Below are positions 48,426-56,426 of a DNA stretch of 59,136 bases, in pieces. How positions within the stretch are numbered: the first letter of the stretch is position 1; every line of letters begins with the position of its first letter. The position numbers and the translations under genes were made by a program. Under the pieces are notes generated by a model. The model saw only the letters and a program-made list of their open reading frames with translations. It was not told the origin of the DNA and searched no databases. Source of the DNA: JAICJR01 sp036494715 (GTDB lineage Bacteria; Actinomycetota; Thermoleophilia; Solirubrobacterales; Thermoleophilaceae); NCBI GenBank assembly GCA_036494715.1, contig DASXNY010000015.1, positions 1 through 59,136 on the forward strand. Direction: 5' to 3'.

Positions 48426-49516
48426 CAGACGGTCGCCTTTCGCTGCCGCAGGACCTCGGCCGGGGTGTGGAGCATCAGTGACAGATCGAGCCCGAGTGAC
48501 CAGTCGCGCACGTAGACCACGTCCATCTCGAGCGCCTCCGCGAAACTGGCCTGCGCGCGCGCCTTGACCTGCCAGAGTCCGGTGATTCCGGGTGGCGCCG
48601 CGAAACGCTCGAAGTGATGCGGGGCGAAGTGCGCCGTCTCGTACTCCAGGCACGGGCGTGGACCGACCAGTGACATCTCGCCGCGCAGGACGTTGATGAG
48701 CTGCGGCAGCTCGTCGAGGCTCGTCTCACGCAGCCAGCGCCCGCTCGGGGTCACCACATCGCTGCGGTCGAGCTTGTAGAGCTGCCCAGCCGGCGGGATG
48801 TTATGGCCGTTCATCGAGCGCTCGATGTAGGCGTGGTGCGGCGACTGGTCCGCGTCCACCTGCATCGTGCGGAACTTGAGCATCGTGAACTCCTGCATGT
48901 TGGTCCCGAGCCGTCGCTGCCGGTAGAAGACCGGGCCCCGAGACTCGAGGCGGATGCGCCAGGCCGCCCACAGGAATACCGGCGCCGTGAGCACGAGCCC
49001 GAAGCTCGCGCCGATGAGGTCGATTGCGCGCTTGATTCGGCGCGAGACGAGCGACCGCCTGCGCGGCGAGACGCTGACGAGCGGGATGCCCTCGACGTCC
49101 ACGAGCCCGGCGCTGGGCCCGACGATCTCGAACATGCGCGTCACGACGTCGATCTCGACGTCGAGCCCCACGAGCGGGCGCAGCCACGCGAGCGTGTCGT
49201 GATCGTTGTATCTCGAGAACGCCACGATCACCCGGTCGACGGCGAACGACCGGACGAGCGAGACCAGCTCCTCGATCTCGCCGAGGACAGGGACACCGAC
49301 GACGTCGGGCCGCCACTCCTTGGGCGGCTTGTCGACGAATCCGACGAGCTCGATGCCGTACTCGGGGTGCCGCAGCAGCTTCCGCGCCACCAGCTGTCCC
49401 ACTTCGCCGGCGCCGACGATTACGGCCCGTCGCCCGCACGCACCTGGGCCGCGAGCGAAGGATCTCGTGGCCACGCGCCCGATGCGCACCTTAGGCTCCC
49501 GGTACTCGCTGCCCAT
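48425..49516 (-). CDS. Short polyprenyl-phosphate sugar transferase (PHPT)
   Basis: A 363-residue initiating glycosyl-1-phosphate transferase. Rossmann-like CoA-binding part (RRAVIVGAGEVGQLVARKLL), DRVIVAFS, then a single transmembrane helix (GASFGLVLTAPVFLWAAW) and the bacterial sugar transferase domain (SRGPVFYRQRRLGTNMQEF, KFRTM, LDELPQLINVLRGEMSLVGPRP, GITGLWQVKAR). The usual N-terminal block of four to five helices is missing; start ATG 49516, in a frame that overlaps the Wzz-Wzc stop by 26 nt. It would load the first sugar onto undecaprenyl phosphate. Confidence 0.92.
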   Translation of the reverse strand: MGSEYREPKVRIGRVATRSFARGPGACGRRAVIVGAGEVGQLVARKLLRHPEYGIELVGFVDKPPKEWRPDVVGVPVLGEIEELVSLVRSFAVDRVIVAFSRYNDHDTLAWLRPLVGLDVEIDVVTRMFEIVGPSAGLVDVEGIPLVSVSPRRRSLVSRRIKRAIDLIGASFGLVLTAPVFLWAAWRIRLESRGPVFYRQRRLGTNMQEFTMLKFRTMQVDADQSPHHAYIERSMNGHNIPPAGQLYKLDRSDVVTPSGRWLRETSLDELPQLINVLRGEMSLVGPRPCLEYETAHFAPHHFERFAAPPGITGLWQVKARAQASFAEALEMDVVYVRDWSLGLDLSLMLHTPAEVLRQRKATV

Positions 49517-51263
49517 TGGGCGCGGACCGGCCGTTGCCCGCCTCAGGCTCTTCCTGCCGGCTCTCTCGCCCGTTTGCGTCCGTCCCGGCGGAGCGGCGCG
49601 CGCCGCCGGATGCGATCGCGCCCACCGACGCAGAGATCGTCGCAAGCATCTCCTTCGAGCTCTCGCCGACGTGCGCGCCGTGACGCGCCGCGGCGAAGCG
49701 CTCGCGCCAGACGCCACTCGAGCGCCTACGGGCCAGCGAAGGCCGCAGCTGGTCGCGCAGGCGCTGGCCCTCCATCACGCCCGGCCCGGTGGCGATGGCG
49801 CCGAGTGTGAACGTCGGGCATCCCTCGAGTGAGCGGCGGACTTCGGCCAGCGTCGCGCGGCGCACCCGGTTCACGCCCGCCACGACGATCAGTGCATCCG
49901 TGTGTACCGCGACGGTCATCGCGTCACCCGCAGCCAGCAGCGGGGGTGTGTCGATCAGCAGAATGTCGCAGCGCTTCTTCAGCGCCGTCAGCGTCTGCGG
50001 CACGTAGCGCGACAGCAGGAACTCGCCAGGGTCGGCCAGCGGCCGGCCGGCCGTAACGACCCGGAGCGCTCCGGCGTCCCTCCCGCGCCGGTCGCTGCGC
50101 ACGTCCACCACGCTGATCGCGCCGGCGAGCTTGCCACCGCTCGCGAGGCTCGTGAGACCCGGGCTCTCGTCCAGTCCGAACAACCGGGCGAGGCGCGGGC
50201 GGCGCAGGTCGAGCTCGACGAGGATCACGCGCCGGCCGGAGCGGGCCAGCGTCACCGCCAGGTTGGCCGCGGTGGCGGACTTCCCGTCGCCTGCCCCCGC
50301 GCTGGTGATCGCGATCGAGTCCGCGTGGTGCTCGAGCTGCGAGTTCTCGATGTTGTTCTTCAGGATCCTGAAGGCCTCGCTGCTCGAGCTACTCGGCCGC
50401 CACAGGGTCGCCAGCTGCTCCGACGGCGCCAGACGACTGCCCGGCCTCGGCACCTGGCCGAGCAGCGGCACGCCCAGTCGCTCCCGCAACTCCCCGCCGG
50501 ACTGCGCGCGGGAGTCGAGCGAGTTGCGCAGGAAGGCCAGCGCGATTCCCAGCGCCAGCCCCGCGATGATTCCGAGCAGCACGTTGCGCCCTGTCCTCGG
50601 CTGCACCAGCGAGGCGTCGCCCGCCGTGCCCACGAGCTCCGCGCTGGAGCCCGCGGCCTGCAGCGTCTGCAGCTTCTCGAGGTTGCGCTCGGTGGCGGCG
50701 AGCCGCCGGTAGAGCAGCGACCGAGCGTCGCCCGACGACGCGAGCTCCGCCTGCTTGCGTTGCGTGTCCGACATCGCCGCGACAAGCGCCTGGGTGTCCA
50801 GCCTGTGCCGGAACGCGGCGAATTGGCCGGCGTAGACGTTGGCGAGCTTGGTGGCGACGGCCGGAGAGGGATCGGTGACGGAGAAGGTCAGGAGATCGGT
50901 GGTCGGGTCCGCGCTGACGCTCGAGTTGGCGAGCAGGCTCGCGGCGGAGCGGTGCGGCCGCCCGGCAGCCCTGACCGCCATCTTCGCGACCGTGTCCACG
51001 CGCGCGAGGCTGGCCTGCGTGGCGGCGTAACGATCGGGTGGCGAGGACGCGGCCGCCGTGAGGTTCAGGGCTTCAGCCGTTGTCGGGTTCTGCTGGTTCA
51101 CGAGCACCGTGGCAGACGCTCTGTACAGCCTCTGCTCCGTCCTGGACGCCACGAACGCGAGCAGCGGAACCCCGATCAGCGCCAGCAGCACGATCCACTT
51201 CTGCCGGGCGAGCACAGCCAACCAGTCGCGCAGGACCGGTTGATCATCCGAGTTGGCGCTCAA
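49491..51263 (-). CDS. Wzz-Wzc-like polysaccharide co-polymerase with ATPase domain
   Basis: A 590-residue fusion: TM1 (WIVLLALIGVPLLAFVAS), a periplasmic Wzz coiled domain, TM2 (VLLGIIAGLALGIALAFLR), then a BY-kinase-type ATPase with Walker A SAGAGDGKSATAAN, Walker A' VILVELDLRRPR and Walker B ILLIDTPP. The C-terminal tail (after the ATPase) has no tyrosine, unlike true BY kinases, so chain-length control by ATP binding rather than Tyr-cluster phosphorylation is likely. Start TTG 51263, 5 nt after the JmjC-like stop, with no clear RBS; its true N-terminus may be farther up. Confidence 0.88.
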   Translation of the reverse strand: MSANSDDQPVLRDWLAVLARQKWIVLLALIGVPLLAFVASRTEQRLYRASATVLVNQQNPTTAEALNLTAAASSPPDRYAATQASLARVDTVAKMAVRAAGRPHRSAASLLANSSVSADPTTDLLTFSVTDPSPAVATKLANVYAGQFAAFRHRLDTQALVAAMSDTQRKQAELASSGDARSLLYRRLAATERNLEKLQTLQAAGSSAELVGTAGDASLVQPRTGRNVLLGIIAGLALGIALAFLRNSLDSRAQSGGELRERLGVPLLGQVPRPGSRLAPSEQLATLWRPSSSSSEAFRILKNNIENSQLEHHADSIAITSAGAGDGKSATAANLAVTLARSGRRVILVELDLRRPRLARLFGLDESPGLTSLASGGKLAGAISVVDVRSDRRGRDAGALRVVTAGRPLADPGEFLLSRYVPQTLTALKKRCDILLIDTPPLLAAGDAMTVAVHTDALIVVAGVNRVRRATLAEVRRSLEGCPTFTLGAIATGPGVMEGQRLRDQLRPSLARRRSSGVWRERFAAARHGAHVGESSKEMLATISASVGAIASGGARRSAGTDANGRESRQEEPEAGNGRSAPNGQRVPGA

Positions 51264-51268
51264 TCGGC

Positions 51269-52114
51269 TCAGTGCCCGCGGAGCCTCATCAGGGATCGGA
51301 CTACGGCTGCCTTGGCCCTGTCGACTGGCTCTGATGAGCCGATCGGGCGTGGCGACAGGTGCAGCTGCCGCATTCGCTTGTTGATCCGTATGACGGCTTC
51401 TGCCCGTTGCACGTGCTCCGTGTCGAACGGGATCGAGAATGAGATCGAGATGCCCGCCTCCGTTTCCACCCAATGGGGGACGTACGAGGGCAGGTAGACG
51501 CCGACTCCCGACCGCAGCGTGAATGTCTCGGCGACGGCCTGCATCGCCTGGAAATCACACTGGCGGCCATCCACGTAGCGGTCGAACTCGCGCCGCAGCG
51601 CGGCCGGGTCGTCTACGAAGGCAGCCACGCTCACGTGCTTCGTGCCCTTCACCTGCAGCAGGAAGCTGTGCTCGCGGTCGAAGTGCATCGGCGTGGTCGA
51701 GGCTGGGCCGGAGATGAACAGGTATCCCGCCCGGTCGGTCATGCCTCCCTGGCGCTCCTCGACGAGGTCGGCCACCTGGTCGAGGCACTCGTCGATCAGC
51801 TCGGCGTACTCGGGCGCCGCCTGGATGTCCCGCAGGGACACGCGCGTTCCGGTTTGCTCGACATTCAGGATGGTGTCCGAGGGCGGCCCCTCTCCCACGT
51901 CCTCGTACTTGCCGTAGTTCGCGAGGGGCAGGTCGCCGCGTTCGCGCCGCACCGACTCGGGTGGGAGCCGATCCGCCAGCTCGGCGATCGCCTCGAGCTC
52001 GAACAGCGGATGCTCCGCCAGGCCGTGGCGAACGGCGATCGAACGCCGCGCGAATGCGCCCGCGAACTCCGCGGCATCGATGTCGACGAGACTCGTTGGC
52101 GGCGCAATCTCCAT
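51269..52114 (-). CDS. JmjC/cupin-like Fe(II) oxygenase
   Basis: A 281-residue cupin. STTPMHFDREHSFLLQVKG carries the His-x-Asp pair (His144, Asp146), and YLPSYVPHWVE carries the second His (His214), the metal triad of JmjC/AspH-like 2-oxoglutarate oxygenases. The N-terminal region (residues 1-120) is helical. A sequence near GTKHVSVAAFV fits the beta barrel. It probably hydroxylates a sugar or protein within the polysaccharide pathway; substrate unknown. Convergent overlap is absent; it lies between the co-polymerase and the antisense glycosidase, and is divergent from the latter. Confidence 0.85.
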   Translation of the reverse strand: MEIAPPTSLVDIDAAEFAGAFARRSIAVRHGLAEHPLFELEAIAELADRLPPESVRRERGDLPLANYGKYEDVGEGPPSDTILNVEQTGTRVSLRDIQAAPEYAELIDECLDQVADLVEERQGGMTDRAGYLFISGPASTTPMHFDREHSFLLQVKGTKHVSVAAFVDDPAALRREFDRYVDGRQCDFQAMQAVAETFTLRSGVGVYLPSYVPHWVETEAGISISFSIPFDTEHVQRAEAVIRINKRMRQLHLSPRPIGSSEPVDRAKAAVVRSLMRLRGH

Positions 52115-52156
52115 CCATAGACATTTACGGGCGGCGCCGCCACGTAATTACCAGGG

Positions 52157-53374
52157 ATGTCGATCTTCGCTCGTGTGACGTGGATGGCTGTCGCCTGCGC
52201 GACCGTCGCCGCGGTCGTGGCGTTGGCGGCGCCCTCGCGGGACGGCTCGTCCGGGTCCGCTCCGCACGGGCGCATCGCTGCGGTCCGCCACCCCTTCTTT
52301 CGCGCTGTGTACGGGGGCTATGGCGGGACGCGCCTGACGCCGGCCCGTGAGGGCGCGCGCTACGGGCTGATGATCCTGCACGACTACGACAGGCGGGTGC
52401 TGCCTCGGCTCAGGGCGCGTAACCCCGGCCTCAAGGTCCTGATGTACGTCGACATGGCGAGCAGCGACCCGCGCGACCCGAGCGGCAGAATGGACTGGGC
52501 GGGGTACGCGGACGCAACCGCGCGCCATCCCGGCTGGTTCCTCAGAGGCAGGCGGGGGCGGCCACTCATCTTCAAGGACTACCCGACGTCCCGGCTCATG
52601 GACGTGGGCAACAGGAGCTATCAGGACGCCGGCGCCGCGCGCGTGATCCGCACGGCGACGGCGGCGGGTTTCGACGGCGTCTTCCTGGACGACGCGAACG
52701 CGTCGCTTCGCTGGGTGCTGGCGGGCGGATCCGCCGCTTGCGTTACCTATCCGACCACCCCGCAATGGCAGTCGGCGGTCTACTCGTTCCTCTCGAACGT
52801 GGGCCCGCAGCTCCGGCGCGCCGGCCTGCTCGCGGTGGCGAACATCGGGGGCTCGACGATCACGCCCGGTCTCTGGGAGCAGTGGAACGGCCCGCTCGAC
52901 GGCGCCATGGAGGAGTCGTTCACCAACGGCGGCGCCGGGCCGGACACGCTCGCGAACGGCCAGTGGCAGGGCAAGCTGAGCCACGCGGTGTGGTCCGAGG
53001 AGCACGGCAAGATCGGCCTCGACCACGCCGTGACGAGCAAGCGGAGGGGCGCCCGCTACGGGCTCGCAACGATGCTGCTCGCCGCGGGCGGGGAGAACCT
53101 GTTCTCGGCCTCGACCGACTACTCGCATGAGGTCTGGTGGCCCGACTACGCGATCGCCGGCGCGCTCGGAAGCCCGCTCGGCCGCTACCGCGTCCTGCCG
53201 AACGGCGTCTACCGGCGCGACTTCGCAAACGGCGTCGTCCTGGTCAACCCGGGCGCGCGCGCCACGCGCGTGGTTCGCCTTGGAGGAACCTATTCGGGCT
53301 CCGGCCTGCGCAGGGTCACGCGCGTCTCGCTCGCGCCCGCGAGCGGCGTCGTGCTGGCGAAGGCGGGCTCATGA
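52157..53374 (+). CDS. Secreted glycoside hydrolase (GHL15-like)
   Basis: A 405-residue exported protein with signal peptide MSIFARVTWMAVACATVAAVVALAA and a TIM-barrel glycosidase-like domain: YGLMILHDYDRR, LKVLMYVDMASSD, AAGFDGVFLDDANAS (acidic pair) and GAMEESFTNGG. This pattern fits the putative glycosyl hydrolase 15-like group. It is on the opposite strand within a polysaccharide cluster and overlaps the next GT4 gene by 6 nt at the 3' end. It may trim or cut the polymer outside the cell. ATG 52157 with GGG upstream. Confidence 0.82.
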   Translation: MSIFARVTWMAVACATVAAVVALAAPSRDGSSGSAPHGRIAAVRHPFFRAVYGGYGGTRLTPAREGARYGLMILHDYDRRVLPRLRARNPGLKVLMYVDMASSDPRDPSGRMDWAGYADATARHPGWFLRGRRGRPLIFKDYPTSRLMDVGNRSYQDAGAARVIRTATAAGFDGVFLDDANASLRWVLAGGSAACVTYPTTPQWQSAVYSFLSNVGPQLRRAGLLAVANIGGSTITPGLWEQWNGPLDGAMEESFTNGGAGPDTLANGQWQGKLSHAVWSEEHGKIGLDHAVTSKRRGARYGLATMLLAAGGENLFSASTDYSHEVWWPDYAIAGALGSPLGRYRVLPNGVYRRDFANGVVLVNPGARATRVVRLGGTYSGSGLRRVTRVSLAPASGVVLAKAGS

Positions 53375-54439
53375 GCCGTTCGTGGTGATCAGCTCGCGGT
53401 AGAGGTCGCTGGTGAGCCGCGCCGAGCGCTGCCACGAGAAGTGGGAGCGAGCATGCCGGAGCACGCTGCGTCGCACGGGGGCCCCGTCGCCGACGTGGCG
53501 CTCGATCGCGTCGGCGAGGGCCACCGGGTCGCCGGCCTCGAACACGAAGGAGGGGTCGCAGGCAAGCTCGGGCAGTGCGCCGAGGTCGCTCACCACCACA
53601 GGCACGCCGGCCGAGATCGCAAGCAGGCCGACCCCGCTCTGGCTCGCCTGCGTATACGGCAGCGCCACGAGCGACGCGCGTGCCAGCAGCGCGTCGACCT
53701 CGCTCTCCGAGACGTACCTGGCGATGAGCGAAACACGGGGATCGTCCGGCACGAGCCGCGCCGCCTGACCCGCTCCCGCCACGATCAGCCGCACCTCCGG
53801 GCGCCGCTCCCATACCAGCCGCATCGCCGCGGCCAGCACCTCCACGCCCTTGTACTGCTCGAGCCGGCCGAAGAGGAGGACTGTGGGTGCGTGCGGCGGG
53901 GGAAGCGGCTCGCGATGCACCCACGCTCCGTGCGGGATCACAACAATCCGCCCGCGGCCGCCCACGATGGGCGCAAGCTCCTCCACGAGCGCCTGCCCGT
54001 GCACGACGAAGCGCTGGGCGCGCCCGAACCAGCGCCTGAAGGCCCAGTTCTCCCAGCGCGTCAGCTCGGGGGCGCCCGGGTGGCCGAGCGGATCGTGGAC
54101 GGTCAGCACGGTCCGGTAGCCGCTCGTCAGGGCCAGCAGGCGCGGGTCATGGTTCTCGTGCACGTGCACCACGTGCGGGCGCCAGTGGCTCACTGCTCGG
54201 CGCAGGTCGAGCGTACGCGGGGTGGCGGAGAGCGAGCGGATGCGGCCCGGTACCACGAACATGCGGATGCCCTCGCGCTCGAGCGCCGCGATCCACTCGT
54301 CCCGCTCGCCGGTCTCCCCGCCGAACTCGAGCGAGTGGGAGCGGCAGAGCATCGCCACCTCGTGGTCCGCCTGGACGAGCGAGCGTGCCTGCTGCGAGCC
54401 GTACTTGAAGAGAAAGTCGCAGACGATCAGAACGCGCAT
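53369..54439 (-). CDS. GT4 glycosyltransferase
   Basis: A 356-residue GT-B enzyme. MRVLIVCDFLFKYGSQQARS at the N-terminus, WRPHVVHVHENHD, LLFGRLEQYKGVEVLAAAM opening the donor domain, and SQSGVGLLAISAGVPVVVSD as the E-x7-E-type region, in which the first Glu is replaced. Function: one sugar transfer in polymer assembly. It follows the CelD-type gene after 13 nt on the minus strand. Its 3' end overlaps the antisense glycosidase. Confidence 0.88.
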   Translation of the reverse strand: MRVLIVCDFLFKYGSQQARSLVQADHEVAMLCRSHSLEFGGETGERDEWIAALEREGIRMFVVPGRIRSLSATPRTLDLRRAVSHWRPHVVHVHENHDPRLLALTSGYRTVLTVHDPLGHPGAPELTRWENWAFRRWFGRAQRFVVHGQALVEELAPIVGGRGRIVVIPHGAWVHREPLPPPHAPTVLLFGRLEQYKGVEVLAAAMRLVWERRPEVRLIVAGAGQAARLVPDDPRVSLIARYVSESEVDALLARASLVALPYTQASQSGVGLLAISAGVPVVVSDLGALPELACDPSFVFEAGDPVALADAIERHVGDGAPVRRSVLRHARSHFSWQRSARLTSDLYRELITTNGS

Positions 54440-54452
54440 CGGATCGCCGCCG

Positions 54453-55496
54453 CTAGAGCCGGTCGAGAATCCGCCGCACGCCGAGCGAGTGGCCGCGCGC
54501 GGCGGTCGCGCCCGCGAGCAGGAACTGCGCGGACGCGCCGCGCGGCAGGCCGTACGTCGTCAGGCCCGGGTCGCTCGTCGCAAAGCGCTCCTTGTAGGTC
54601 GCGCCGCCGCGCAGCAGTCGGTACTCGCGCACGCCGTCCGCGAGCGCCTGGCGCACGGCGTGCGCGAGCAGTACGAACCCGAGGGGCTGCCGCCGCAGGG
54701 CGGGATCCCGCCCGGCCTGATAGGCGGACTCGGCTCCGGCGAAGCGGAAGCCGAGCAGCGCGGCCACCGGCCTGCCGTCGAGCTCGAGGAACCAGAGCCG
54801 CAGCCAGCCGCGCTGGAACGCCTGCACGGCGAACTCGCGGTGAAACGACGCGGCGAGGAGGAAGGGCGTCGTGCCGTTTCCCCAGCGCTGGCGGTGTAGC
54901 CGGAAGAGCGTGTCGAGGTCCTGTCCGAGCCGCTCGGGGTCGCTGGCGAGCCGGTAGGTCAGCGTTCCGTGCTCGGCCAGCTTGCGTGGAAAGCGGCGTA
55001 CCTGCTGGCGGAAGTTGCGCCCCCTCGCGCGCAGGAACTCTTCCCACGAGTCGCGCTCGAAGCTCAGCACGGGGCTCGCCTCCCGGTACAGGTAGCGGGC
55101 GCCGGTGAGCTCCGCGAAGGGCTGGTTGCCCGCCACGTGCTCGGCGAGCAGCACGAAGCGCGGCAGCGGAACCGCGCCGATCGTCTCGCCCACCGCCGCC
55201 GCGGCCCGCGGGTCGGACAACGGCGCGCAGATCGGGCCGAGCTGGTCGCTCGGACCGTGACCGATGAACCGGAGCACGGGAATTCCTCGCCTCCACCACT
55301 CGTACAGCGGGACGATGGCCGCCGGCTCGCCGCCCGCGCGGGCGACGCCGATCAGCTGGGGGCGACCCCTCCCGTAGTGGCGCCACCAGGTGAGCAGCCA
55401 TTCGGGCGTGGCGAACACGTGCCCGGCCCGCTCGGCGAGCCGCTGCCAGTCGCTGCGCCCCACGCCGTCGAGTGAGCAGCTGTACGAGACTTCCAT
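54453..55496 (-). CDS. CelD/BcsL-type GNAT acyltransferase
   Basis: A 347-residue protein of the Acetyltransf_6 family. The N-terminus (VSYSCSLDGVGRSDWQRLAER, FATPEWLLTWWRHYG) and the second GNAT-like half (LDTLFRLHRQRWG, FLELDGRPVAALLGFRFAG, YKERFAT) match CelD/FemAB-like enzymes. In exopolysaccharide clusters these add acetyl or other acyl groups. It is between a GT4 and GT2 gene with gaps of 13 and 3 nt, so clearly part of the operon. Confidence 0.88.
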   Translation of the reverse strand: MEVSYSCSLDGVGRSDWQRLAERAGHVFATPEWLLTWWRHYGRGRPQLIGVARAGGEPAAIVPLYEWWRRGIPVLRFIGHGPSDQLGPICAPLSDPRAAAAVGETIGAVPLPRFVLLAEHVAGNQPFAELTGARYLYREASPVLSFERDSWEEFLRARGRNFRQQVRRFPRKLAEHGTLTYRLASDPERLGQDLDTLFRLHRQRWGNGTTPFLLAASFHREFAVQAFQRGWLRLWFLELDGRPVAALLGFRFAGAESAYQAGRDPALRRQPLGFVLLAHAVRQALADGVREYRLLRGGATYKERFATSDPGLTTYGLPRGASAQFLLAGATAARGHSLGVRRILDRL

Positions 55497-55499
55497 CGC

Positions 55500-56426
55500 C
55501 TATGAGGGTCGCGGGGCGCGCGCGGTGAGGTGGACGCGAATACGATCGGCGGCCGCCGCTCGCGCCGCGGCTCGGCCGGCGAGCGCGTAACGCGCCAGGC
55601 GCGCGCTGTCGATTCCGACCAGGGCAGTCCGCAGGAGCGCCGTGGCCGGCGCTCCGAAGTGCTTGCGCGAGTAGCGGTGCTGGCTCTCGAGCAGGAGCAG
55701 CGCGTGAGGAGAGCGGACGTTCGGCGAGCTGCCGGCGGAATCGTGGACGGCCTGCACGGTTGGCAGGAAAGCCGTACGCCAGCCGCGGCGTCCGGCCCTG
55801 ATCAGCCAGTCCGTCTCCTCGTAGTAGACGAAGAAGAACTCATCGAACGGGCCGACGTCGGCGAGCGCGGCGCCGCGGATGAAGAGGCACGCCCCGCGGG
55901 CCGCGTCGACCCGGCGGGCGTCGCGATGGTCCCAATCGAGCATGCGGTAGCGGCGCGGCCGGTCCCAGCGCGGGAAGCGCTCCGCCAGCGCCAGGTCCTC
56001 CGAGATCAGGTCGAATGGCCGCGGCGTGGAGATGCAGTTGGGCTGCAGGGTCCCGTCGCGGTTCACCAGCCTCGGCGCGACGGTGCCAACGCTCGGGTCG
56101 GCGAACGCGGTGAGCACGTCGGCGTAGCTCCCGGAGATGCTCCGGACGTCGGGATTGATCAACAGTACGAGCTCGCCGTCGGCGACTGCCAGGGCCTGGT
56201 TGACGGCGGCCGCGTAGCCGCGGTTGACCCGATTCGCGATCAGCGTGACATCCGGATCGGCCGAGCGCGCGACGGCGGACGCGCCGTCGCCGGGGGAGTT
56301 GTCGACCACGATCAGGCGCGCGCCGGCTCCCGCGAACTCGCGGACCATGGCGATCGTCCTCGCGAGCAGCGGCGCGCTGTGGAAGTTGACCACGATGACG
56401 TCGAGCCATGGTTCGCGCTCGCTCAT
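55500..56426 (-). CDS. GT2 glycosyltransferase (rhamnosyltransferase-like)
   Basis: A 308-residue GT-A enzyme: VIVVNFHSAPLLARTIAMV, LIVVDNSPGDG, NRGYAAAVNQAL, and LINPD in place of a D-x-D. RGACLFIRGAALADVGPFDEFFFVYYEETDW is the acceptor/catalytic block with the ED pair typical of WbbL/rhamnosyltransferase relatives. Sugar inferred only. Its start overlaps the polymerase stop (ATGA). Confidence 0.9.
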   Translation of the reverse strand: MSEREPWLDVIVVNFHSAPLLARTIAMVREFAGAGARLIVVDNSPGDGASAVARSADPDVTLIANRVNRGYAAAVNQALAVADGELVLLINPDVRSISGSYADVLTAFADPSVGTVAPRLVNRDGTLQPNCISTPRPFDLISEDLALAERFPRWDRPRRYRMLDWDHRDARRVDAARGACLFIRGAALADVGPFDEFFFVYYEETDWLIRAGRRGWRTAFLPTVQAVHDSAGSSPNVRSPHALLLLESQHRYSRKHFGAPATALLRTALVGIDSARLARYALAGRAAARAAAADRIRVHLTARAPRPS

